A stretch of DNA of 64,000 bases from an uncultured Actinomycetes bacterium (lineage in GTDB: Bacteria > Actinomycetota > Thermoleophilia > Solirubrobacterales > Solirubrobacteraceae), in contig CALAQT010000321.1 of assembly GCA_937888775.1 (NCBI GenBank), forward strand, positions 15,212 through 79,211. The letters are read 5' to 3'. Shown one piece after another: positions 47,134 to 55,129 of the stretch. Position 1 is the stretch's first letter, and each line of letters starts with the position of its first letter. Both the position numbers and the translations under genes were made by a program. The notes beneath the pieces were generated by a model. That model saw only the letters and a list, made by a program, of their open reading frames with translations. It was not told where the DNA came from and searched no databases.

Positions 47134-47173
47134 GCCTCGCATGGTGCCGGACGCTCCGGCGGCTGCCTCGCGG

Positions 47174-47413
47174 TCAGAGCACGTCGTCGGCCATCGAGTC
47201 GACCGCGCGCCGCAGCTCATCGACGGGGAACAGCCGCTTGCGCCCTCTCCGCACGACTCGGAGGTTCGGCCTGATGTGCTCTACGAAGACCTCCTCACTG
47301 CATCCCAGCGCAGCGCACGCCTCCTGCTGCGTCAGAGCGATCCTCGGCACCGGGGCCACGAGCCAGGCCGACGGCTGACGATCCTCGCGCCTCGGGTGAT
47401 CCGACGCCGTCAT
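47174..47413 (-). CDS. Small HTH (excisionase-like) DNA-binding protein
   Basis: The 79-residue protein has RIALTQQEACAALGCSEEVF, then LRVVRRGRKRLFPVDELRRA, the MerR/excisionase-type helix-turn-helix plus wing (usual LxxxEAAxxLGVSxxtv... GrkrlipvxeLe). It lies directly upstream of the integrase on the same strand, as expected of a recombination directionality factor or regulator. The ATG at 47413 is taken as start, though the first 20 residues are not conserved-looking. Confidence 0.75.
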   Translation of the reverse strand: MTASDHPRREDRQPSAWLVAPVPRIALTQQEACAALGCSEEVFVEHIRPNLRVVRRGRKRLFPVDELRRAVDSMADDVL

Positions 47414-47534
47414 CAGCCGTCTTGTTGTTCTGCACAGAACGCCAACTCCGCAAAGTGCGGAGACACGCTACGCCTCGGGTCGGATGGACTGGCGGACGTC
47501 TGTCGACAGGTGGACGGGTCGATACCCTTTGCTT

Positions 47535-47774
47535 ATGACCAGACGCCAGCAGCTCAACGTCGACGTCGATCCCGAGGTGGCGGAGATCCTGCGGAAGCTG
47601 GCCGCGGAGGCTCACGTGACCGAGGGTGAGATCCTCGGCCGCGCAGTTCGGGCCTACGACATCCGGACCGTGCTCGCCCGGATCCGCTCTCGAAGCGATC
47701 TCGATGAGGATCAGGCTATGGCACTCGCGGGCGAGGAGCTGAAGGCGGTCCGAGCCGCACGCCGCGCTGCTTGA
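47535..47774 (+). CDS. Ribbon-helix-helix antitoxin-like protein
   Basis: The 79-residue protein begins with a strand and two helices (QLNVDVDPEVAEILRKLAAE; VTEGEILGRAVRAYDI), the RHH DNA-binding fold. The C-terminal tail (SDLDEDQAMALAGEELKAVR) is acidic and could bind a toxin. ATG 47535 follows TTTGCTT. Its TGA overlaps the ATG of the PIN gene (TGATG). Confidence 0.78.
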   Translation: MTRRQQLNVDVDPEVAEILRKLAAEAHVTEGEILGRAVRAYDIRTVLARIRSRSDLDEDQAMALAGEELKAVRAARRAA

Positions 47775-48049
47775 TGCGGATCGTCGCCGACGCGAACGTC
47801 CTCGTGTCGGCCGCCCTCGCCCGATCGCCACAGGCGCCATCGGTGATGATCATGGAAGCGGCGCTTGACGACCGCATCGAGCCCCAGCGGGTGTGCCGCG
47901 ACCCCGACGACGATTACCTCGTCGCGCTCGCCAAGGCTACGCGAGCCGACGTCCTCGTCACTGGAGACGATGACCTCCTCGCCATCGAACACGGCCGAGC
48001 CGGCGTCGAGGTCCTGACGCCCCGAGAGCTCACTGACCGGCTCGGCTGA
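47774..48049 (+). pseudogene. PIN-domain toxin with internal deletion
   Basis: The 91-residue open frame has a PIN start (MRIVADANVLVSAALARSPQ with the first catalytic Asp) and a PIN end (VCRDPDDDYLVALAKATRAD; VTGDDDLLAIEHG). The middle 50 or so residues are missing: MEAALDDRIE runs straight into PQRVCRDPDDD. The lost part normally holds the conserved Glu and the dimer helices. The frame is intact, so a protein may still be made, but an active RNase is unlikely. Translationally coupled to the RHH gene. Confidence 0.7.
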
Positions 48050-48243
48050 GCGTTCTGCTCGCCTATTTCGAAGAGACCGCCGTCGGTCGCCTCAGGCCCG
48101 AGCCGCGCGACCTGTGGCGCGGCTGTGCGCTCAAGCCGAGCGATCAGCGCCGCGAGCTTGCCGAGCGCGACGCTGACGGGAGTCGTCACGAGGGCCGAGC
48201 GGTACGCCGCCCACGTCTCGTCGCTTACCTGGACACGAGCCAT
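47914..48243 (-). CDS. Hypothetical protein (MARVQVSDETW type)
   Basis: A 109-residue frame. The first 70 residues look genuine (MARVQVSDETWAAYRSALVT; TPVSVALGKLAALIARLERT), like a small element-encoded protein with a short strand and helices. The last 40 run antisense into the PIN gene and are Ser/Arg rich, so the natural stop may have been lost. No function recognised. Confidence 0.45.
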   Translation of the reverse strand: MARVQVSDETWAAYRSALVTTPVSVALGKLAALIARLERTAAPQVARLGPEATDGGLFEIGEQNAQPSRSVSSRGVRTSTPARPCSMARRSSSPVTRTSARVALASATR

Positions 48244-49259
48244 GCGATCCCGCGGCACCCGAGCGCGCTCGTGTGCCCGTTGTTCCCGCTGCCTTCCTCG
48301 CCGTCCCATCCGTATACACGGTAGACGCTGCATCGGAGGTGAAACTGTGTGCGGAGAGCGGAGCGCAGCGACGTGACCGGCAGGATCGCATTAGCACGGT
48401 TGAGCTGCCGGGGCGCCGCGGCGGGCGGTCGGGCAACCGTACGGCTGCAGCAGTCACGTTCGATCCGTTTTGTCTCGATGGCAGCCGGCGCCCAGGAGCC
48501 TTGGCGTGATGAGGTGCAGTACAACGTGACGACGGCCCAGTCAGGGGCTCGTTTCCGCTGGGACTACCGATGAACCACGCGATCCCAGGGACGACAAATC
48601 GGCGGCGGCCTTCTGATGACTCGGCGTCAGTGGTTTCGATCACGAGGCAGCCGTCACGCTCGGATTCCTCAACGACGGCGCCGCGGAGCCAGCCGGTCCT
48701 CGGGAAGTTGTCCATCGCGCCGACGTCCTCGCTGCTGAAGTTCGCTGGCTTGTCGAAGAAGCTCTAGGCGTGACCGTCGGAATCGACAAGGCGAGCTTTC
48801 ACCCGCCCAGGCTGCGGCTCATTCGACACCTCTCGCGCAATCTGACATTGCACGGAAACGTTCATTGAGGCATCGCGGATCACTGCAAATTCGTCGGTTT
48901 CTCGACCAGCTCTGCGTGGGATTGCTCGTCCATGCGGGCCCGGACAAATCCGCCACCCCTCTCACTGGCCTGAGCGCGCCCGCAATTGGGGGGATCGCCG
49001 CGGCCGTTCCACGCGGTGGCATCCGCAAACGTACAGACGTGCAGTCGCTGCGAGGCGACAGCCCAGCCTCAACAGCACCGCGAAGCGCAACGCCGGACGT
49101 GGGCACGACCCAGGTGCGGCGCAGGGGGCCGCTTCGCATGCGGTTCGCGGTGACGCGCGCTCAACGACCCGCTTAGCACTCTTCCCCGACTTCACCAGCT
49201 ACCGTTCCCGTCGCCGCTGCTGGTCGCGCCACAACCGCCGAGCCAGCGCGGAGCCGCCG
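48244..49259. other. Degenerate kilobase inside the island
   Basis: No frame with recognisable homology. The best candidate is a minus-strand frame starting at ATG 48715 (MDNFPRTGWLRGAVVEES, codon usage normal for about 55 codons, then Ser/Pro/Arg-rich), possibly a small gene that has lost its end. The rest has shadow-type composition. Probably decayed cargo. Confidence 0.35.
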
Positions 49260-49697
49260 CTAGGCCGACCGACGCCGCTTGAGGGCTGCACGAAGCAGGC
49301 CGCTAGCGCGATCCTGGCGCTCCACGGCGCGCGCAAGCTGTGAACCTATCTCCGCAAGCTCGGCATATGCCCGGCCAACCGCACGGATACTGCGGCCCTC
49401 GCTGACGCGGTCGAGCTCGGCGACGGCCTCATCAAACCGAGCCCACAGGTTCTCAGGCCCGCGGCGGCCGCTGCCCGGCTGCAGCTCATAGGGAGGCTTG
49501 GCTCCGCCGCGTGCCGCCGGCCACTCGAATCCGTCCTTGTACGCCGCCTCACACGCAGCGGCGCGCTGCGCGGCCGCGGCTGAGAGCGCACCCAGCCGTG
49601 CGCTGAAGCCAGCGTCCGGAGGCGCGACGACGTGCTCTCGTAGCGCCTCACGCCAGGCCCGGCGCGCCTCCTGGAACGCCTGCTCCGATTCCGACAT
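49260..49697 (-). CDS. Hypothetical helical protein of the island
   Basis: The 145-residue protein is Ala/Glu/Arg-rich and largely helical (FQEARRAWREALREHVVAPP; DEAVAELDRVSEGRSIRAVG; GRAYAELAEIGSQLARAVER). It may form a coiled coil. No family recognised. Its ATG overlaps the stop of the HTH gene by one base (TGATG), so the two are coupled and probably function together. Confidence 0.6.
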   Translation of the reverse strand: MSESEQAFQEARRAWREALREHVVAPPDAGFSARLGALSAAAAQRAAACEAAYKDGFEWPAARGGAKPPYELQPGSGRRGPENLWARFDEAVAELDRVSEGRSIRAVGRAYAELAEIGSQLARAVERQDRASGLLRAALKRRRSA

Positions 49698-49981
49698 CAG
49701 CCCCCCCGCAACGATCCGGCGGAATCGTCCTCCGTGACGCGCTCGCCAGCGCGCGGGAGCGGCGCGCCCGGCTCGTCCGGCGCAAACTCCCACGGGCTCT
49801 CGCCGCTCAGCGTGGAAAGGTCGCCGCGCATCCGCTCGACCTCGGTTCGAGGGATCAGGAAACGGTTACCGATTCGTACCGCCCGCAACCGCTCAGCTCG
49901 GATCCAGTTACGGATCGTCTGGCTGGACGCACTCAGGGCTTCGGCCGCCTGCGTGACCGTAAGGAGTTCAGTGTCGTTCAT
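49697..49981 (-). CDS. Excisionase-family helix-turn-helix protein
   Basis: The 94-residue protein has LLTVTQAAEALSASSQTIRN then WIRAERLRAVRIGNRFLIPR, a textbook MerR-like/excisionase HTH with wing. The C-terminus is acidic and disordered. ATG 49981 was chosen since upstream residues are unstructured. It diverges from the NTPase gene at 50142 and could repress it or serve as directionality factor. Confidence 0.85.
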   Translation of the reverse strand: MNDTELLTVTQAAEALSASSQTIRNWIRAERLRAVRIGNRFLIPRTEVERMRGDLSTLSGESPWEFAPDEPGAPLPRAGERVTEDDSAGSLRGG

Positions 49982-50141
49982 CGAGCCATGTCGACGAGAG
50001 CCAAATTTGCAAAAGGCGTGCGATGCGCAGGATCGCACACGGACCGGATCGGACCCGAATTGAGTACCGAGCCCGCCCGTCGTCGTCGACGGAATCGGCG
50101 GCTGGTCGCGTTGGCCATCCACGTAAGCCAAACTCCAAACC

Positions 50142-51530
50142 GTGAGCTACGCGCTGGATCGCATGGGTTGGCTTCACTTCGAGCAGCTCTGCGCCGCGCT
50201 GTTCGAACTCGAAGGCGCAGTGGCTCCGCTCGCTTGGGCTGGAGGCGCCGACCGCTGCCGCGCTGTCCTCAGCGGCACGCCGCTCGGTGCACCACTCGTC
50301 AACGGTCCCACTCCGGAGCCCGTGCTGGTCCAATGCGCCTGGGTGCGGGACGATAACCCCGTGCGGTTGGTCGACGCTGTCGAGCGCCTGGTCGAGGAGC
50401 GTGCAGAGGACGTCGCGCTTGCTGCATCGCTTGTCGTGCTTACGAATCTTCAGCGATCGCCGAAGCTCGGGGCGATGATCAAGCGCGCGTTACCCGATCA
50501 GCGGATCAAGGTTCGGGTGCTCGGCCGAACCGAGATCGGGCAGCGGTTGGATGCGCGTGCCGAGTTGCGGCGTGCGATGCCGTCGGTGCTCGGTCTGCGC
50601 GATCTCAGCGAACTGATCGATCCCGACGTGGCGGCCCGATCTTCCCTCGACCGCTCGGCTGCGAGCGAACTCTCTACCGTCTTCGTACCGACGCGTGCCT
50701 ACCGTCGGGCGCTCGGGGTGCTCGACGCCCACCGGTTTGCGGTCCTCACCGGACCTCCCGAGATGGGCAAGACTGCCGTCGCCCGGACGATCGCGCTCGC
50801 GCAGCTCACGGATGCATGGGAGGCACACGAGTGCACTCGCCCGGACGACATCTGGCAGGTGTTCGACCCGAACCGCCCCCAGGTGTTCGTCGCCGACGAC
50901 GCCTTCGGCTCGACCGAATACCGTCCGGACGCAGCCGAGCGCTGGGCGAGCGAGATGGAGCGAATCCTGCGGACTCTCGATGATCGTCACTGGCTGATCT
51001 GGACATCACGCCCGGCGCCGCTCCGGGCCGGCTTGGGACGGCTGCATCGCGAGCGCGGAGCCGAGCGGTTCCCCGCCCCCGGTGAGGTACTCGTCGACGC
51101 GAGCAAGCTCGACGTCGCGGAGAAGACGTTGATCCTGTTCCGCCACGCAAAAGCCGCCGAACTCCCAGCCGAGACGCGGTCGTGGCTCAAGGACGCTGGC
51201 GCGGAGATTGTCTCGCACCCGCATTTCACCCCTGAGCGCATCCGACGATTCACCGCCCGGCTGAAGACGATGCCGGATGAGGAAATGACTATCCCGCGAG
51301 TCATGCGGCGCGAGCTGACCAACCCGACTGACGCGATGGCGGCGTCGTTCTCGAGCCTGGGGACCGAGTACCGCGATCTTCTGATCGCAATGCTCGACAC
51401 GCCACCGGGGCCGGTGAGCGAGCGCGAACTGGTCGACGCGCTTCGACGCCACCACAATGGTGCCCTCCCGAAGCCGCCGGCAGCACTCGTGGACCGTCTC
51501 ACCGACCACTTCCTCAGAGTGCTCGCATGA
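50142..51530 (+). CDS. REase-like N-terminus plus P-loop NTPase (nSTAND3-like), candidate defence protein
   Basis: The 462-residue protein has two parts. Residues about 1-150 (LDRMGWLHFEQLCAALFELE; GGADRCRAVLSG; VLVQCAWVRDDN; LVVLTNLQRSP) have the strand-helix order of Mrr-type restriction-endonuclease folds. The expected Q/E-x-K is VQC with no Lys, so the nuclease site looks dead or altered. Residues about 180-400 are a P-loop NTPase: FVPTRAYRRALGVLDAHRFA, Walker A GPPEMGKTA (204-212, K210), Walker B-like VFVADDAFG (D252/D253) and LIWTSRPAPL. This resembles the nSTAND3 group of predicted sensor NTPases in antiviral proteins. GTG 50142 begins the gene. Its stop overlaps the partner gene by ATGA. 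The C-terminal helical part of related single-chain proteins seems to be the next gene. Confidence 0.7.
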   Translation: MSYALDRMGWLHFEQLCAALFELEGAVAPLAWAGGADRCRAVLSGTPLGAPLVNGPTPEPVLVQCAWVRDDNPVRLVDAVERLVEERAEDVALAASLVVLTNLQRSPKLGAMIKRALPDQRIKVRVLGRTEIGQRLDARAELRRAMPSVLGLRDLSELIDPDVAARSSLDRSAASELSTVFVPTRAYRRALGVLDAHRFAVLTGPPEMGKTAVARTIALAQLTDAWEAHECTRPDDIWQVFDPNRPQVFVADDAFGSTEYRPDAAERWASEMERILRTLDDRHWLIWTSRPAPLRAGLGRLHRERGAERFPAPGEVLVDASKLDVAEKTLILFRHAKAAELPAETRSWLKDAGAEIVSHPHFTPERIRRFTARLKTMPDEEMTIPRVMRRELTNPTDAMAASFSSLGTEYRDLLIAMLDTPPGPVSERELVDALRRHHNGALPKPPAALVDRLTDHFLRVLA

Positions 51531-52405
51531 GGGTCGAGTGGGTTCACCCAACCTGGCGCGATCTCGTGATCGACCACCTTGCCGAAGACCCCGCCGCGAG
51601 AGCGCATTTCCTCTCCGGCTGCAGCGCCCACGGCGTCCTGCTCGCGCTTTCATTCGCCGGCGGAGAGCGAGGGGACCGCGAGCTCCCCCTGCTGGAAAGC
51701 GACTCCGACTGGGACGCACTGACCGACCGCGTCTACCAGCTCGCTCATCAGCTGGACCCGCCGGAACTGCAAGCGGTGCTCGCGAGCATCAGCCACGCGA
51801 TCACCGTGCTCGACCAGCCTGCCGCCAGACTCGAAGCGATGGCATTGGCTCGAACGGTTCTGTCTCGCCTCTCCAAGCTGTGGGACGAGACGGAAACTCC
51901 AATCCCGCTCCCCGCGCTTGAAGCCTGGCTCGCGCTTGCCGGTCGCCTACCCCAGGACTCCCCGAGGCTGGCGCCGCCGAACCTCAAGCGCACCTGGGCG
52001 GAGCTTCTTCCCGCATCGGCGCCAAGCCTCGGGGATCGCGAGAGCGTCGAGCGGTTCGCGGACTGGCTCACCTTCGCCGACGTGTTGCGCGAGTACAGCC
52101 CTGAAGACCTTCACCGATTCCGCTTTAGTGACCGAGCAGGCATCCTCAACACTTTCCTAGACGAGATCGAGAGCGCCCATGGGCGAGTCCACCCAGCCGC
52201 GTACGAGGACGTCCAGCGCGCTCTGAGCCGAATCGAGACCCTGACCCCAGAGTTCGCGAACCTGTCTTTCTACTTCTCGAGCCGACTCCGCGCGGCGCGA
52301 GGAAATCTCCCACGCGAGACACGGCGCCCGAGAGCCGAGCCACTCGCCGGAGAGCGCCCGGGCTCGAGGCTATTCGACGTCGCTCGCGTGCTCGAGGACC
52401 TGTAA
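51527..52405 (+). CDS. C-terminal partner of the STAND-like NTPase (helical effector/sensor half)
   Basis: The 292-residue, mostly helical protein begins VEWVHPTWRDLVIDHLAED, then FLSGCSAHGVLLALSFAGGE and LESDSDWDALTDRVYQLAHQ. The WxHPxWRDLVIxxL block normally follows the NTPase domain in single-chain nSTAND3 proteins, so this looks like the second half of a split protein. ATG 51527 overlaps the NTPase stop (ATGA), so equimolar synthesis and complex formation are likely. The C-terminus (FSDRAGILNTFLDEIESAHG; FDVARVLEDL) shows no enzyme motif. Function is inferred only from the partner. Confidence 0.65.
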   Translation: MRVEWVHPTWRDLVIDHLAEDPAARAHFLSGCSAHGVLLALSFAGGERGDRELPLLESDSDWDALTDRVYQLAHQLDPPELQAVLASISHAITVLDQPAARLEAMALARTVLSRLSKLWDETETPIPLPALEAWLALAGRLPQDSPRLAPPNLKRTWAELLPASAPSLGDRESVERFADWLTFADVLREYSPEDLHRFRFSDRAGILNTFLDEIESAHGRVHPAAYEDVQRALSRIETLTPEFANLSFYFSSRLRAARGNLPRETRRPRAEPLAGERPGSRLFDVARVLEDL

Positions 52406-52430
52406 GAGCCTGTCGCGTAAGAGCCTGTCG
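52400..52430. repeat. Short tandem duplication at the end of the partner gene
   Basis: GTAAGAGCCTGTCGC occurs twice in direct succession, the first copy including the stop codon of the helical gene. It is probably a replication-slippage duplication. Confidence 0.5.
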
Positions 52431-52641
52431 CCGAGGGAGCGTCGCGCGTAACTCATCTCGGCGCGGAGCGGCGAGATCCCCAGCTTCGATCTCACGCGGA
52501 AGCCGCGGCATCTGCGCCCCGCTCCCCTCTCCCAAACCGCTCTTCCGGCTTGGTCATTTGCGCCTGGGTCCCAAATAGGGTCCCATGAGCCCGATCTGAA
52601 CAAGAAAACCAGAAAACCCGCGATTTACAGGACTTTCGTAG

Positions 52642-52661
52642 TACCGCTACCGGGATTCGAA
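52642..52661. repeat. attR-like 20-bp direct repeat
   Basis: Identical to 45848-45867 over 20 bases and in the same orientation; flanking bases differ on both sides. With the integrase it defines a 6.8-kb integrative element. No intact tRNA was found on this side either. Confidence 0.75.
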
Positions 52662-53438
52662 GCCGCCCAAGCCGGAGTGATGGTTCGCGACCTTCCCGGC
52701 TAATCGTCAGTTTTCGTCTTCTTGGCGAACCGGTCATGACGGGCAGCGAACCGCCCGGAATCGGCCCCGACTGTGGCACGACTGTGGCGCAGGACAGCCG
52801 ACACCCGCGATGGCGTGTCTCACTCTGGCAGTACTGCCGAGGGACCCGGATTGGAGCACAGTGCAACCCCACGACCGGTGCTTCCCCACAGCGAACAGTG
52901 CGCCCCGGCGCGCCCGTGTTGGTCGACGGCTCGTTCCTTGGCGAACGCTTGTCCGGCGCCCCTCGTCCCCGTGGGCAAGAGAGGCTGCACCGCTCAGAGT
53001 CGAACGGCGGCAATGAGGAGCAGCGAGGAGCCAGCCGTCGTCAGGCCCGCGCGACGGAGACCGCTTCGCTCTCGCATTGATCTCACTCCGCTCGATGAGG
53101 TTGACGCGGCGAACGCGTTGCCCGGTCGCCGCAGACGTGCTGGCCGCTTCGGATTGCTCTGGTGTCCTCTGGTGGTCGGAGCACCGGAGGTTCCGCGGAG
53201 CCGTGGATGCTGCTGGGCGAAAGGAAGCGCGCGCCGACGCGCGAGCGGAGCCCGGCGCGGATGATCCGGATGTCGCCAACGCGATCACGGGCTCGGCGGA
53301 GCCGAAGGGATCGAAAATGATCGTGAGAGCGGCGCCGAGCGAACGCTTCAGGCTGGGCGTGGCAGACGTCCCGGTCGGTGGCCGTCTGCGGCTCGACGCC
53401 AAAGGAGGGGAGTCCGACGCGCCTGGTATGCCTGCGGG
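52662..53438. other. Region right of the island, no supported gene
   Basis: About 780 bp. A minus-strand frame ending in a TAG near 52702 (SGRFAARHDRFAKKTKTDD-stop) resembles the C-terminal tail of an integrase and could be a leftover of an earlier element at the same att site. Nothing else recognisable. Confidence 0.35.
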
Positions 53439-54593
53439 ATGGCCTCCAGCAAGAAGCGTCGTGAGAAGACCAAAGCCGATCCGCACCGTGCCAACTGGCG
53501 AGGCGACCCAGCTGAGACGGGCCCGTTCATCTCCACGTTCACGTTTCGGCTCCCGTTCAGGATGGGCATCTCCGACAACTTCGAACAGGAGATCGCTTGG
53601 CCGAGCGAATACCAGAACCCCGAGGACGCGCAGACATTCGCGAAGCCGCCATTCGTGCGGCTGCGATTGTTCAACCCCACAGTCCCGGATAGGAAGTTCT
53701 CGCCGGCGAATGCGCCGGCGGCGGTGCGCCGGTTCTACGGCAGCGACTACGAACTCGGCCCAGCGGACGACGTTGATCCCCTCCTATATGAGCAGTGGGT
53801 TTCGCTAGAAACGCCGGCCGCGTTGCTGGTCGGCGAGGACCCAGCGGATGGTGCCTACGCGTTCCACCGATGCCCGTCTGCCCTCGACACATATCTGCAG
53901 GCGTTTGCCCTCGCGCGCAACGACAACTTGGTTCGTCCCATCAGCTCGCGAGAGCTCCGGCCCATCGTGATCGTTGGTGCGTTGAGTCTCAGCGGCGACT
54001 GGACGCTCCAGAGTCCGATGCTGATGCATCCCGACGGCAAAGCCCGTCCGCTCTCATCGCGGTCTGCCGCCGAGCACGCCGAGAGTCTCAACAGGGCGAT
54101 GGAGACGATGTTGCGAGGGAACCCGTTTGTGCGGAGCTGGCAATGGAAGGCCCGTGCCGAGCGGCGCCGCTACAAGGGCGACAACGCAGACGCAGTCGTG
54201 AGCTTTCAGATTGCGGCGGAGGTGCTCCTGTTCGAGGTTTGGGCGCCGCTATTGATCGATGAAGGTCGCAGCACGTCGGAAGTTCTGGACCTTCGGCGGG
54301 ACACGTCGTTCGCGTCGCTCGTGAAATCCGAGCTAGGTCAGCGACTGGGTGGGTCATGGGACATGACGCGCCTCAGAACTCCGGTTGGCCGGTACTGGAA
54401 CGACCTCTATCAGCTCAGGATCCAGGTTGTCCACAGCGGCTACCTGCCGCATGATGGAGACGCCGAGCGAGCAGAAGGGGCGTACGAAGGCCTTGAGAAG
54501 TTCCTCGATGAACGCTTGGGAACAAAGACCAGGCGCTATCCGAGTGCCGTCGGCGCCAGGCGAGAGGTCGGCGAAGCGACTCGGTCGAGCTGA
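53439..54593 (+). CDS. HEPN-like protein (candidate abortive-infection RNase)
   Basis: At 384 residues, 1-200 form a beta-rich domain of unknown type (FISTFTFRLPFRMGISDNFE; PIVIVGALSLSGDWTLQSPM). Residues about 220-365 are helical: ESLNRAMETMLRGNPFVRSW, NADAVVSFQIAAEVLLFEVW, then LYQLRIQVVHSGYLPHD. R327-x4-H332 inside this block is the HEPN signature, as in ApeA-type proteins (lYxLRNxivHsG), suggesting a metal-independent RNase or nucleic-acid-binding effector. It lies 0.8 kb outside the island with no coupled partner visible. GTG/ATG at 53439 is taken as start; upstream sequence is not conserved-looking. Confidence 0.65.
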   Translation: MASSKKRREKTKADPHRANWRGDPAETGPFISTFTFRLPFRMGISDNFEQEIAWPSEYQNPEDAQTFAKPPFVRLRLFNPTVPDRKFSPANAPAAVRRFYGSDYELGPADDVDPLLYEQWVSLETPAALLVGEDPADGAYAFHRCPSALDTYLQAFALARNDNLVRPISSRELRPIVIVGALSLSGDWTLQSPMLMHPDGKARPLSSRSAAEHAESLNRAMETMLRGNPFVRSWQWKARAERRRYKGDNADAVVSFQIAAEVLLFEVWAPLLIDEGRSTSEVLDLRRDTSFASLVKSELGQRLGGSWDMTRLRTPVGRYWNDLYQLRIQVVHSGYLPHDGDAERAEGAYEGLEKFLDERLGTKTRRYPSAVGARREVGEATRSS

Positions 54594-55129
54594 GCGGTGT
54601 GGGCTTTGCAAGCCGAGCCAGGATCGGGTCTCCCGTTTCGTACGCTGGCGGCGTGGACGAAAGAGAGCGTGCCGCCAGCACGTGCTCGGCTGGGCGCGAC
54701 GCCCCCGCGTCGTCGCCGTAGGAATCGGCCGCTCTGAGGCCGTCCAGATCGCGAAAGCAGTCGTTCGGAGGTGCGCCGTTTCCGCGCAATCCGGACCCGT
54801 GGTCGGCACGGGGCAGATGTGCGCCGCGGTGCGAAAGCAGGGCGCACAGCCCCATTCGGCTGAGAGCAGAAGCGCCGCGTGTCCCACGCAGAGGGGCCGA
54901 GAGTTCTGCGTGTTCGTGAAAGCGGTCGTGAGCGGCGGGGCGCACGACGTGTCGGATCTCCTCCGAGGAAGCGAGCGCCTGGCGCTCGCTCCGGGGTTGG
55001 CAGACCGGCGGCGCGGCCTGTGCGTGCGGGCTGAGCGCGCTGGTGACGGCAGCCAGGTGTGCACGGTATGTATTCACCAGTTGCAACTCGCCTGTGATGG
55101 CGTCTGGCGACATCCTCGCTCGGCGTCGG
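54594..55129. other. Gene-poor region with left 55-bp repeat
   Basis: No supported coding sequence. It contains the first copy of the 55-bp repeat (54864-54918). Confidence 0.4.
54864..54918. repeat. 55-bp direct repeat, copy 1
   Basis: Fifty-five bases identical to 59388-59442, same orientation. It starts GAGCAGAAGC, ends TTCGTG, and contains an 8-bp perfect inverted repeat CACGCAGA/TCTGCGTG around a 12-base loop. With the integrase relic near copy 2, an att-site role is plausible. Confidence 0.8.

Noticed and set aside
52640..52800. tmRNA (ssrA) at the right att site, suggested by a short frame ending KKTKTDD-stop before TTCGAATCCC
   Set aside because: The tag does not end in Ala-Ala and the tRNA-like domain cannot be folded.
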